The position numbers and the translations under genes were made by a program. A stretch of 64,000 nucleotides of DNA from Bacteroidota bacterium (GTDB lineage: Bacteria > Bacteroidota > Bacteroidia > Bacteroidales > DTGW01): contig JAKPGM010000047.1 of assembly GCA_029550865.1 (NCBI GenBank), positions 42,560 to 106,559 on the forward strand, given 5' to 3'. Below, one piece after another: positions 1 through 8,303 of the stretch (position 1 is the first letter of the stretch; every line of letters starts with the position of its first letter). The notes under the pieces are model-generated. The model was not told the DNA's origin, did not search any database, and worked only from the letters and a program-made list of their open reading frames with translations.

Positions 1-1572
1 GAATATATCGTACTAAAAGATCTGGACAAAGAATTTAACGTGTCGCCGCCCATGCGCAAACAGCCAAAGGTGTGGGTCAAAGATAAATCGGTGATTATTC
101 AGTACAACGATACCCTGCACGATAATACCACCTATACTTTTAGCTTTGGCAACAGTATTGTCGACAACAATGAGGGGAATGTGCTGGAAAATTTTGAATT
201 TGTTTTTAGCACAGGCGATACCATCGATACCTTGGGGGTATACGGGACGGTAGTAGATGCATACCGGATGCAACCTCCTTCCGAACGTATCCTGGTCACC
301 CTGTATGCCAACCTTGCTGATACGGCACCTTTAAAAACACGCCCCTTATACACGGCTCGCGTAACCAAAGATGGATTTTACCAGATTAACCATGTGAAGA
401 CTGGAAAATATCGACTGTATGCTTTTGGCGACAACAATTACAACTACCGTTACGACCCTTACGCCGAGCCCTTTGCTTTTCTCGACTCGGTCATTGAGCT
501 TACCCCTCAGAACATTTTAGGCCACGCAATCCCCCTGCTTACTGACACCCTTCCGGCCAGTGATACCACAAAGCAACCTGTCGTCGACAGCGTACGACTA
601 AAAAATTTGAAGAATGCCCTGCATGCCGATTTGCGGCTTTTCACAGAAATAAATCCCAGGCAATATATTAGCGGGTACTATCGTCCGCTTCGCGAGCAAT
701 TAGCCCTTAAATTTAACCATCCAATAGCTTGCGACAGCATTTACATGTACCCTCTATACTTTCACCTTACCACACCATGGTACCAGGTAGAACAGTTACG
801 CGAAAAATCCGACAGCATCCTTATATGGCTTACCGACACCATGTTATCGGCAATAGATACGTTAAGAATGCGTGTCGAATACGCCGCAAATGGTCGTATC
901 AACGCCGATACCCTGATGTTTCGATATTTTGTACCTGAGAATACTAAGCCCACAAAAGCCCATAAAATGACCATCACCGTATCGGCAGGCTCTTCCATTG
1001 CTCCCAATCAACTGCTTACCATTGAAACCCAATATCCCATTCAACAATATTTTGCCGATAGCATTCAGCTACTCGAGACAGGTGACACGCTGTGGAAGCC
1101 TTCTTCCTTTGTTTTACAACCCGACAGCTTCTCGACCCGAAAATTTTATCTTAAAAAACAATGGGAACCCGAAAAAAAATATCGACTCATCATTCTTCCA
1201 TCGGCTTTTGAGAATATTTATGGCATCGTTAGCGATACCCTAAAAACCAATTTTTCGATCCAACGTTCCGAAAGCTTTGGAACCCTATACATACAACCTG
1301 TAAACTTTTTTTATCCCTGTGTTGTTCAATTGATTCAAAAAAATACAGTAGTTTATCAGCAATACTATACCAGTGAGCAGCGAATGAAATGGGAATATTT
1401 ACAACCAGGGGAATACGAGCTTCGATCCATCTGGGATGTCGATGGGAACAAGGTATTTACCCCGGGTAATTATCTGATGCATCGTCAACCCGAAAGAGTG
1501 GTGAGATACCCCGAAACGGTGAAAATTCGTGCCAACTGGGAAATAGAGATTAACTGGCCTATAAAACCCTGA
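1..1572 (+). CDS. Ig-like domain surface protein, 5' end cut by window
   Basis: The frame is already open at base 1, so the GTG at base 40 taken by the ORF track is almost certainly internal and the gene starts outside the window. The first visible residues include a stretch on conserved Pro-Met (SPPMRKQPK) and FSFGNSIVDNNEGN. This pattern is typical of the Bacteroidetes family carrying an SbsA-type Ig-like domain (Big_5) at the N terminus. The remainder is beta-rich with many Asp/Thr/Tyr and no membrane segment, consistent with an exported or surface-attached protein of unknown role. It ends 3 nt before the CDF transporter start, suggesting co-transcription. Family assignment is from memory of the family pattern; a specific function cannot be given. 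Confidence 0.75.
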   Translation, partial: EYIVLKDLDKEFNVSPPMRKQPKVWVKDKSVIIQYNDTLHDNTTYTFSFGNSIVDNNEGNVLENFEFVFSTGDTIDTLGVYGTVVDAYRMQPPSERILVTLYANLADTAPLKTRPLYTARVTKDGFYQINHVKTGKYRLYAFGDNNYNYRYDPYAEPFAFLDSVIELTPQNILGHAIPLLTDTLPASDTTKQPVVDSVRLKNLKNALHADLRLFTEINPRQYISGYYRPLREQLALKFNHPIACDSIYMYPLYFHLTTPWYQVEQLREKSDSILIWLTDTMLSAIDTLRMRVEYAANGRINADTLMFRYFVPENTKPTKAHKMTITVSAGSSIAPNQLLTIETQYPIQQYFADSIQLLETGDTLWKPSSFVLQPDSFSTRKFYLKKQWEPEKKYRLIILPSAFENIYGIVSDTLKTNFSIQRSESFGTLYIQPVNFFYPCVVQLIQKNTVVYQQYYTSEQRMKWEYLQPGEYELRSIWDVDGNKVFTPGNYLMHRQPERVVRYPETVKIRANWEIEINWPIKP

Positions 1573-1575
1573 TTT

Positions 1576-2484
1576 ATGTCGCATCATCACGGACATCATA
1601 GCCACACCTCAAATGGCAAGATTGGTAAAAATCTGCTATTGGCTACCCTATTAAATTTTATCATCACCCTTTTTGAAATTGCAGGGGGGATCCTCTCGAA
1701 CAGTTATGCACTGATATCGGATGCCATCCACAACCTGGGCGATACTGTATCCATGGCGCTGGCGTATTTCTCGCATCGTCTTAGCAGTCGTGAAGCAACT
1801 CCCCGACAGACCTATGGATTTAAACGGGTAGAAATCATCGCTGCTTTTCTCAATGGTATATCAATGCTGATCATTGTGCTTTTTATTTTCAAAGAGGCAT
1901 GGGAACGGATTCAAAATCCCGAGCCTATCCATGGGCTTACCATGATCATCGTAGCTACCGTGGGGCTCATAGCCAACCTACTGGCCGTATCGTTCCTCCA
2001 GCATCACCGTAAAGAAAACCTCAACGTACGTGCTGCCTACCTGCATCTTATCGGCGATACCCTCTCTTCGGTCATTGTGGTAATTGGCGGTATATTCATC
2101 TACCGTTTCCACATTTACTGGCTCGATCCTATTCTTACCTTTATCATTGGGATTTACATCCTGAAAGAAACTTTTTCCATCATCCGTCAGGCATACCTTA
2201 TTCTTATCCAGGCTACCCCTCCCGAAATCGATCTGGTGAAAATCAAAAAAACATTGGAAAATATACCGGCTGTTGAAAATATCCATCACGTTCATGCCTG
2301 GAAACTTAATGATAAAGACATTCATTTCGAATGCCATATCGACCTGAAAGAGGACTGTCGGATTAGTGAAACCGAGACTATCCTTAACCATGTAAAGGCT
2401 GTCCTGAAGGATGATTTTAATATCGAACACACCACCATTCAGTTCGAATACAACTGCTGCGCTAACAAAGCCATGATTTATTGA
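1576..2484 (+). CDS. Cation diffusion facilitator metal exporter (CzcD/ZitB type)
   Basis: A 302-residue inner-membrane divalent metal (likely Zn2+) / proton antiporter. It opens with a His-rich segment (MSHHHGHHSH), then about six membrane segments. The CDF metal-site motifs are present in TM2 (SDAIHNLGD) and TM5 (HLIGDTLSS). The last ~90 residues form the cytoplasmic ferredoxin-like domain with HHVHAWKLND. The length is normal for the family. The ATG lies 3 nt after the preceding gene's stop, so the two are probably translated from one transcript. The exact metal cannot be read from the sequence; Zn is the commonest substrate for this subgroup. Confidence 0.93.
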   Translation: MSHHHGHHSHTSNGKIGKNLLLATLLNFIITLFEIAGGILSNSYALISDAIHNLGDTVSMALAYFSHRLSSREATPRQTYGFKRVEIIAAFLNGISMLIIVLFIFKEAWERIQNPEPIHGLTMIIVATVGLIANLLAVSFLQHHRKENLNVRAAYLHLIGDTLSSVIVVIGGIFIYRFHIYWLDPILTFIIGIYILKETFSIIRQAYLILIQATPPEIDLVKIKKTLENIPAVENIHHVHAWKLNDKDIHFECHIDLKEDCRISETETILNHVKAVLKDDFNIEHTTIQFEYNCCANKAMIY

Positions 2485-2535
2485 AAACTGTATTCGGTAT
2501 TTTCAGACATTTTCTGGTCGAAATAGTTTTTTATC

Positions 2536-2543
2536 TACCTTTG
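2536..2543 (+). promoter_or_regulatory. Bacteroidetes -7 box before the DUF4296 gene
   Basis: TACCTTTG matches the TAnnTTTG -7 consensus of Bacteroidetes housekeeping promoters and lies 23 nt before the ATG at 2567. The -33 element is not clear. Confidence 0.55.
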
Positions 2544-2566
2544 CAAAAACTGCAAAAAATACCTTG

Positions 2567-2998
2567 ATGCAGAAGTATGTTTTACTGTTATTGAGCGCAT
2601 TATTTATCTTTTCGGCCTGTAAAAGAAAAGACGAATCTATTCCTGCTTATGTTATTCCCAAGAATAAGCTTATTCCACTGCTTGTTGATTATCACCTGGC
2701 ACAGGGGATTTCTAATTCAACGGCATTTCGACAACGTGCACAACGATATCCGGTAGTCAATCTCACCGACTCGGTACTGGCTGCACACGGCTATACCAAG
2801 GCTCAGTTCGATAGCACCTTACTCTACTATTCACAAAAGATCAACGAATTCAACGAAATTTACGAAACAGTCATCACAGAGCTCAACCGCATGCAGGCCA
2901 AAATCGAAGAAAAGAAATCGCCTACAAGCGACACTACTGAGCAACATCCCGCAAACAAACCGACAATACCCTCTGCACGATTAAAACAAAAACTATGA
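2567..2998 (+). CDS. DUF4296 family lipoprotein
   Basis: A small protein of about 143 residues with a lipoprotein signal: MQKYVLLLLSALFIFSAC, with the lipobox Cys at the end. It has the helical DUF4296 pattern (PKNKLIPLLVDYHLAQG, then a second helical block with FDSTLLYYSQ). The family is restricted to Bacteroidetes and has no known function. The C-terminal tail is rich in Lys, Thr and Pro and probably disordered. The ORF track starts at a TTG (2564); the ATG at 2567 directly downstream is the better start. A TAnnTTTG box sits 23 nt upstream, so it seems to have its own promoter rather than depending on the CDF gene. Confidence 0.85.
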   Translation: MQKYVLLLLSALFIFSACKRKDESIPAYVIPKNKLIPLLVDYHLAQGISNSTAFRQRAQRYPVVNLTDSVLAAHGYTKAQFDSTLLYYSQKINEFNEIYETVITELNRMQAKIEEKKSPTSDTTEQHPANKPTIPSARLKQKL

Positions 2999-3015
2999 TA
3001 AGTTTTAAATTTCAT

Positions 3016-3023
3016 TATTTTTG
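3016..3023 (+). promoter_or_regulatory. Bacteroidetes -7 box before glyS
   Basis: TATTTTTG matches TAnnTTTG and lies 35 nt before the glyS start codon, after the stop of the DUF4296 gene. Confidence 0.5.
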
Positions 3024-3058
3024 TCCGTTATGTTAAAATCAAAAATAACGATAAACTT

Positions 3059-4618
3059 ATGAGCGTGGTTACACAGGAAGAGGTATTTAAAAAGCTTATT
3101 GCACATTGCAAGGAATATGGTTTTATTTTTCCCTCCAGCGAAATATACGATGGTTTAAGTGCTGTGTATGATTATGGGCAGTACGGGGTAGAGCTAAAAA
3201 ATAACATCAAACGGTACTGGTGGGATTCGATGGTATTGCTCAACGAGAATATAGTGGGGATTGATGCGGCTATATTTATGCATCCTCGCACCTGGGAGGC
3301 TTCGGGGCATGTGGGTGCATTTAACGATCCGCTCATCGATAACCGCGACTCCAAAAAACGTTATCGTGCCGATGTACTCATTGAAGAGCATATAGCAAAG
3401 CTGGAAGCCAAAATTGAAAAAGAAGTAGAAAAGGCTGCGAAAAAATTTGGCGAAAGCTTCGACCGCGAGAAATTTGTTACAACGAATGCCCGCGTGCTTG
3501 AAATACAACAAGAAATCAACCATATTCGTACGCGTTTTGTCGAAGCGCTGGAAAAGACCGATTTGAATGCCCTGCGTCAGATTATACTCGATTGCGGCAT
3601 TGTATGTCCCATTAGCGGTACACGAAACTGGACCGAAGTACGCCAGTTTAATCTAATGTTTGAAACCAAAATGGGATCGGTAGCCGACGAGGCCATGACC
3701 ATATACCTGCGCCCCGAAACGGCACAGGGTATTTTCGTCAATTTTCTGAATGTACAGAAATCGGGACGCATGAAAATACCTTTTGGTATAGCACAAATAG
3801 GGAAAGCCTTCCGCAATGAAATTGTGGCACGACAATTTATTTTCCGTATGCGCGAGTTTGAGCAGATGGAAATGCAGTTTTTTGTTCGTCCTGGCACCGA
3901 ACTCGACTGGTTTGAGGTATGGAAGGAAAAACGCTTGCGCTGGCATCTGGCCATGGGTATCGACCCGGCAAAATATCGTTTCCACAAACACGACAAGCTA
4001 GCTCATTATGCCAATGCTGCCTACGACATTGAGTTTCAATTCCCCTTTGGATTTAAAGAGGTAGAGGGAATTCACTCGCGAACCGACTTTGACTTAGGCA
4101 ATCATGCCAAATTTTCGGGCAAAAAAATTACCTACTTTGACCCCGAACTCAACGAAAGCTATGTGCCCTACGTTATCGAAACATCCATCGGTGTCGACCG
4201 GATGGTTTTGTTGATTCTGGCCAATGGATACACCGAAGAAAAGGTTGCAAAGGAAGATGGCACCAGCGACGAACGAGTGGTACTACGTATACCGCCAGCC
4301 CTGGCCCCTGTAAAGCTTGCCGTGCTGCCGCTGGTTCGAAAAGATGGGCTCGATGAAAAGGCACGGGCTATCGTACGGCAGCTGCGTTACGAATTTAACT
4401 GCCAGTACGACGAAAAAGATTCAATTGGGCGACGCTACCGTCGTCAGGATGCTATTGGCACTCCTTACTGTATCACCATCGATCATCAAACAATGCAGGA
4501 CGACACCGTTACCGTTCGCGACAGAGATACCATGCAGCAGGAACGTATCCCCATCGATGGGTTGGTACGTTACATGGGCGAAAAAGTTAGCCTGCGTTCA
4601 ATGCTTGAAAAAATATAA
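3059..4618 (+). CDS. glyS: Glycyl-tRNA synthetase, homodimeric type
   Basis: Charges tRNA-Gly with glycine in the cytoplasm. At 519 residues it is the single-chain (alpha2) class II enzyme, not the split alpha/beta form. Visible landmarks: the N-terminal GFIFPSSEIYDGL and YDYGQYGVELKNNIKRYWW, the class II motif 2 region FRNEIVARQFIFRMREFEQ, the motif 3 region ETSIGVDRMVLLIL, and a C-terminal anticodon-binding domain (about residues 415-510, PPALAPVKLAVLPL). The length is slightly above the bacterial average because of a Lys/Glu-rich insertion near residues 110-135. It has its own -7 box upstream and the YfhO gene follows 24 nt downstream. Confidence 0.96.
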   Translation: MSVVTQEEVFKKLIAHCKEYGFIFPSSEIYDGLSAVYDYGQYGVELKNNIKRYWWDSMVLLNENIVGIDAAIFMHPRTWEASGHVGAFNDPLIDNRDSKKRYRADVLIEEHIAKLEAKIEKEVEKAAKKFGESFDREKFVTTNARVLEIQQEINHIRTRFVEALEKTDLNALRQIILDCGIVCPISGTRNWTEVRQFNLMFETKMGSVADEAMTIYLRPETAQGIFVNFLNVQKSGRMKIPFGIAQIGKAFRNEIVARQFIFRMREFEQMEMQFFVRPGTELDWFEVWKEKRLRWHLAMGIDPAKYRFHKHDKLAHYANAAYDIEFQFPFGFKEVEGIHSRTDFDLGNHAKFSGKKITYFDPELNESYVPYVIETSIGVDRMVLLILANGYTEEKVAKEDGTSDERVVLRIPPALAPVKLAVLPLVRKDGLDEKARAIVRQLRYEFNCQYDEKDSIGRRYRRQDAIGTPYCITIDHQTMQDDTVTVRDRDTMQQERIPIDGLVRYMGEKVSLRSMLEKI

Positions 4619-4642
4619 TTTTTAACCTTTAAAAATATCCAC

Positions 4643-7165
4643 ATGGCCTCCACCTTATCGTTTTTGAAAAACAAGAATGTATGGTCGCAGGTGACCATCA
4701 TTATCATTTTCCTGTTGCTGAGCATGATTTACTTTTACCCCGAATTTGCGGGCAAACAGCTTCGGCAATCGGATATGACAAATGCCCGTGGAATGATCAA
4801 TGAACTCGTTCAATGGGAGAAAAATCATCCGAACGACGAACCCATGTGGACCAATTCTATGTTTGGTGGCATGCCTGCCTACCTGATAAAAATGGGTAAA
4901 ACCTACAATATATACCGATACATACGTCAGGTGCTAACGCTGGGACTCCCAGCAGGGTCGGTTGCCATTCTATTTTTGTTAATGGTAGGATTTTACTTTT
5001 TGATGCAGGTGATAGGCACCAATCGGTGGCTTAGCGCTGCTGCGGCCATTGGATATGCTTTTGCTTCGTATAATATCATTATCATTGCCGTAGGGCATAT
5101 TACCAAAGCTTACTCTCTTGCTTTTATGCCAGCTGTAGTTGCAGGTATTTTGCTACTCTACCAGCGAAAATACCTATACGGAGGGTGGGCAGTATTACTG
5201 ACGACTGGCTTACTGGTCTCCCAGAGTCATCCGCAGATAGCCTATTATACCTTTCTGGTGATATTGATTTTCTTTCTGGTTTACCTTTTTAACGCCATTC
5301 GGGAAAAAGAACTCAAGCATTATATTACGGTAGGAGTCATAGCCATTGTTGCTGCTGTGCTTTCGATATTACCGGTAGCCGCCAATCTGCTTACTACTGC
5401 CGAGTACAGCAAGTATAGCATGCGTGGTCCATCGGAGCTAACCAGTAAAAATGCGGATGCTAAAAAATCTACGGGTCTCGACCACGACTATGCCTTTCAG
5501 TGGAGCTACGGCACAGCCGAAACGTTTTCTATCCTTATCCCCAACTTTGTGGGTGCCGGAGTAAATGGCTTCGACGAACGTTCGAAAACAGCCGAACAGC
5601 TCAGAAATGTTGGAATACCTGCTGAGGTAGCCCGCCAACTCCCTGTTTATTGGGGGAAACTTCCTTTTACCGTTGGCCCTGCCTATTTCGGAGCAATCAT
5701 TTGCTTTTTGTTTGTCCTGGGGCTTTTTGTCGTCAAGGGACCGATAAAATGGTGGCTGGCCATCGCCGCAGCGCTATCGATCATGTTGTCGTGGGGAAAA
5801 AATTTCAGCGTACTTAGCGACCTGTTCTTTTATTACTTCCCTGGTTACAACAAATTTCGAACAGTCGACATGATTCTTGTGATTGCCAACTTTGCTTTCC
5901 CATTGTTAGGATTCTGGGCATTGAAGGAAATTATAGAGAAAAAAATTGCCCAACAGGAGATATTGAAATCGCTTAAATATACGGCCTATATTGTAGGTGG
6001 ACTATTGCTCATTTTCTTGCTGGTACCCGGATGGTTTTTCGATTTCACCAGTTTGTCGGACGCACAATTAACCGAACAGCTTAAAGCAGCTCGTTGGCCA
6101 AATGATGCTATTGAAAATTTACTGGCAGCTATGCGCGAAGATCGCATGCAGATTCTCCGTGCCGACACCTTCCGTTCGCTCATATATATTGGGTTAGCTG
6201 CTTCCCTGCTGTGGTGGTATGTCAAAAAATCATTCCGTATCGAATATTTTGCCATCCCACTTGCCCTGCTCATTCTGGTCGATATGTGGTCGGTCGACCG
6301 TCGCTACCTGAATAAGGATTACTTTGTTCCCAAATCGGAACCCGAATTTGTTAAAAGCCATGCCGATGAGGTGATACTATCCGATGTGGATCCCCATTAC
6401 AGGGTGCTTAATCTTACCCGCAGCGTATTTAACGACGGGTATACCTCGTATTTTCATAAGTCGATTGGTGGCTACCATGGGGCTAAGTTACGTCGCTACC
6501 AGGATATGATAGATGGTGCATTAAGTGCCAACATTATTTTTATTCAGCAATACCTTTCGGCACAAAAACGCATGCCCGATAGCAGCGTTTACCAACAGAT
6601 ACCCATCCTTAACATGCTCAACTGTAAATACATTATTTACAATCCCGAAGCCGACCCACTGGTTAACACCGGTCGATTGGGTAATGCATGGTTTGTAAAA
6701 TCTGTCAGGTGGGTCGATTCGCCCGATGCTGAGTATGCGGCGGTAAATGCACCAGATTTTAACCCTGCTGTGGAAGCCATTGTCGATAAACGCTGGGAAA
6801 AATCATTGCCCGGAATCGAAAAATGTGAATTCGATACTACAGCTACTATACAACTTACCCAATATAAGCCACATGCGCTTACCTACCAGGTAAAAGCCCA
6901 GAAACCACAAATTGCGGTATTTTCGGAGATATTCTATGAAAAAGGCTGGAATGCCTACCTCGATGGGCAGAAGGTCCCGCATGGACGAGCAAACTATATC
7001 CTGCGTACCATGGTAATCCCCGCAGGCGAACACACCGTTGAATTTAAATTTGAGCCTGCCACCTATTACCTTGGACAGAAAATTGCCATGATTGGATCGG
7101 TAATAGTGGTACTCCTTACCTTGAGTACAGGAATAGCTTACTTTCGACAGATGAAACGTGCATAA
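4643..7165 (+). CDS. YfhO family polytopic membrane protein
   Basis: An 840-residue inner-membrane protein with more than ten hydrophobic segments spread from residue 15 to about 560 (for example VTIIIIFLLLSMIYFYP), a large extracytoplasmic C-terminal part, and a final membrane helix near 805-830. This is the YfhO arrangement: GT-C-like membrane proteins that in Firmicutes glycosylate lipoteichoic acid. The role in Bacteroidetes is unproven. The N-terminal loop contains the family motif region RQSDMTNARGMINE. It follows glyS by 24 nt and may be co-transcribed. The substrate is unknown. Confidence 0.85.
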   Translation: MASTLSFLKNKNVWSQVTIIIIFLLLSMIYFYPEFAGKQLRQSDMTNARGMINELVQWEKNHPNDEPMWTNSMFGGMPAYLIKMGKTYNIYRYIRQVLTLGLPAGSVAILFLLMVGFYFLMQVIGTNRWLSAAAAIGYAFASYNIIIIAVGHITKAYSLAFMPAVVAGILLLYQRKYLYGGWAVLLTTGLLVSQSHPQIAYYTFLVILIFFLVYLFNAIREKELKHYITVGVIAIVAAVLSILPVAANLLTTAEYSKYSMRGPSELTSKNADAKKSTGLDHDYAFQWSYGTAETFSILIPNFVGAGVNGFDERSKTAEQLRNVGIPAEVARQLPVYWGKLPFTVGPAYFGAIICFLFVLGLFVVKGPIKWWLAIAAALSIMLSWGKNFSVLSDLFFYYFPGYNKFRTVDMILVIANFAFPLLGFWALKEIIEKKIAQQEILKSLKYTAYIVGGLLLIFLLVPGWFFDFTSLSDAQLTEQLKAARWPNDAIENLLAAMREDRMQILRADTFRSLIYIGLAASLLWWYVKKSFRIEYFAIPLALLILVDMWSVDRRYLNKDYFVPKSEPEFVKSHADEVILSDVDPHYRVLNLTRSVFNDGYTSYFHKSIGGYHGAKLRRYQDMIDGALSANIIFIQQYLSAQKRMPDSSVYQQIPILNMLNCKYIIYNPEADPLVNTGRLGNAWFVKSVRWVDSPDAEYAAVNAPDFNPAVEAIVDKRWEKSLPGIEKCEFDTTATIQLTQYKPHALTYQVKAQKPQIAVFSEIFYEKGWNAYLDGQKVPHGRANYILRTMVIPAGEHTVEFKFEPATYYLGQKIAMIGSVIVVLLTLSTGIAYFRQMKRA

Positions 7166-7408
7166 ATAGCAGTATTCACAAACGGGTATGAAATAATTTT
7201 ATTTTCGTACCTGTCTGTGGTGAAGTAGCTCAACATGCGAGTTCCATATGATCGCAGTTGTATGGTACACATTTACCATCGTAAAGGGCACTATGTTTTA
7301 CGTGAAGAAAACTCCCTGCGAACTTTGCGATTACTTTGCGGTCTTTGCATTGTAATATTTTAAAAATTATTTCTCGGGAAAAATCGGAAATGCATAGGGT
7401 AAGAAAAT
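7166..7408. other. Intergenic region with clustered CTTTGC words
   Basis: No gene is visible. Near 7318-7350 the word CTTTGC occurs three times within about 35 bases (AACTTTGCG, ACTTTGCGG, TCTTTGCAT). This may be a degraded repeat or overlapping promoter-like boxes. Confidence 0.3.
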
Positions 7409-7948
7409 TCAGCTTACTTTCACATGAGCCCAGTTGCGTCCCTGTCGTATACGATGCAATTGGGTATGGGTAATTCCGAATTCCCTGGCCAGTTCGGTAT
7501 ATTTTACATTCTCCTCCTGCAACCTCTTCTTGATATGAATTACCTGTTCTTCAGTAAGCTTGGCATTATATCGTTTACCGCGTTTGTAGTTGGGGTTAAT
7601 TTTTTGGTGGGCAAACATGGTAGCACGCGTAACCCAGCGAAGATTCGAAACCCGGTTATTGTCCTTATTAAAATCGATGTGTATGACGTATTGCTGTAGA
7701 TCCGAATCTTTGGGCAAAAAATGCTCGGCTACCAGTTTGTGTATGTATCTGGTCGTAACCTTATTGTTGGCAAGTTTTAAAACAATTGCCCGGTAACCTC
7801 TGATTTTTGGAATCTTGATAATTTTTCCGCGGGGATGCACTTTAAAACTCTTTACCCGTCCAAAGTTTGAAATAGCATATTCCTCCGAAGGATGTAAATC
7901 GGGAATCTGTAACTTTTTCCATTTTTCACCAGGAATTCTCTTTTCCAT
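7409..7948 (-). CDS. Free-standing NUMOD4 / HNH homing-type endonuclease
   Basis: A 179-residue protein with the order typical of HNH homing-type nucleases. A NUMOD4 motif near residues 8-45 (WKKLQIPDLHPSEEYAISN, GRVKSF) is followed by an HNH-like core near 85-115 (HIDFNKDNNRVSNLRWVTR). A C-terminal DNA-binding helix-turn-helix lies at about 130-175 (KLTEEQVIHIKK, REFGITHTQLHRIRQG). The core keeps the Asn/Asp-rich HNH signature. Such genes are selfish elements or occur in phages. Here it is not inside an intron or intein that can be seen, and it sits just beyond the trailer end of the CRISPR array, on the same strand as the array and cas genes. It may be a decayed or domesticated invader; no host gene is visibly interrupted. 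Confidence 0.8.
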   Translation of the reverse strand: MEKRIPGEKWKKLQIPDLHPSEEYAISNFGRVKSFKVHPRGKIIKIPKIRGYRAIVLKLANNKVTTRYIHKLVAEHFLPKDSDLQQYVIHIDFNKDNNRVSNLRWVTRATMFAHQKINPNYKRGKRYNAKLTEEQVIHIKKRLQEENVKYTELAREFGITHTQLHRIRQGRNWAHVKVS

Positions 7949-8303
7949 GTCAGTTGCCTTTTTGATTCGTTACCATGATATATGTCGCATTTTTGAAAAA
8001 GGTAACTCGGATGACAGCAACTGTGAATTAATTTTATGGTAAATCGCAGCTGGACATTTTCCAACCTTGTGTCTGTGATTCGACAACAGCTGATGAATTG
8101 TATCAGCGTCTACCACTTTCTGGAAATCCCGAGGGTTGCTGGAAGGTCATAATTAAAGAAAACTATGCGAAGTATCAAAAATCCCTATTCCCCGAAATGA
8201 AGGGGGCTTACTTTTGAAAAGCTAAACAAAAACAATTGATTATCAAATAGATGTATTTGTGAAAATGATTTTTTTAAGAATGGCTGGACAACAGTGATTT
8301 TTT
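7949..8303. other. Array trailer region with a possible gene remnant
   Basis: This stretch lies between the endonuclease gene and the last CRISPR repeat. No full gene is seen. On the + strand, 8032-8217 is an open frame without a start codon that reads like protein (for example ENYAKYQKSLFPEMKGAYF before the stop) and could be a gene fragment. On the - strand, CCCC and GGGG blocks near 8190-8205 followed by ATTTTTG form a weak hairpin that could end the array transcript. Confidence 0.3.

Noticed and set aside
7852-8064. ORF of 70 residues on the - strand upstream of the endonuclease gene
   Set aside because: It overlaps the start of the endonuclease gene in another frame and has no recognisable pattern.
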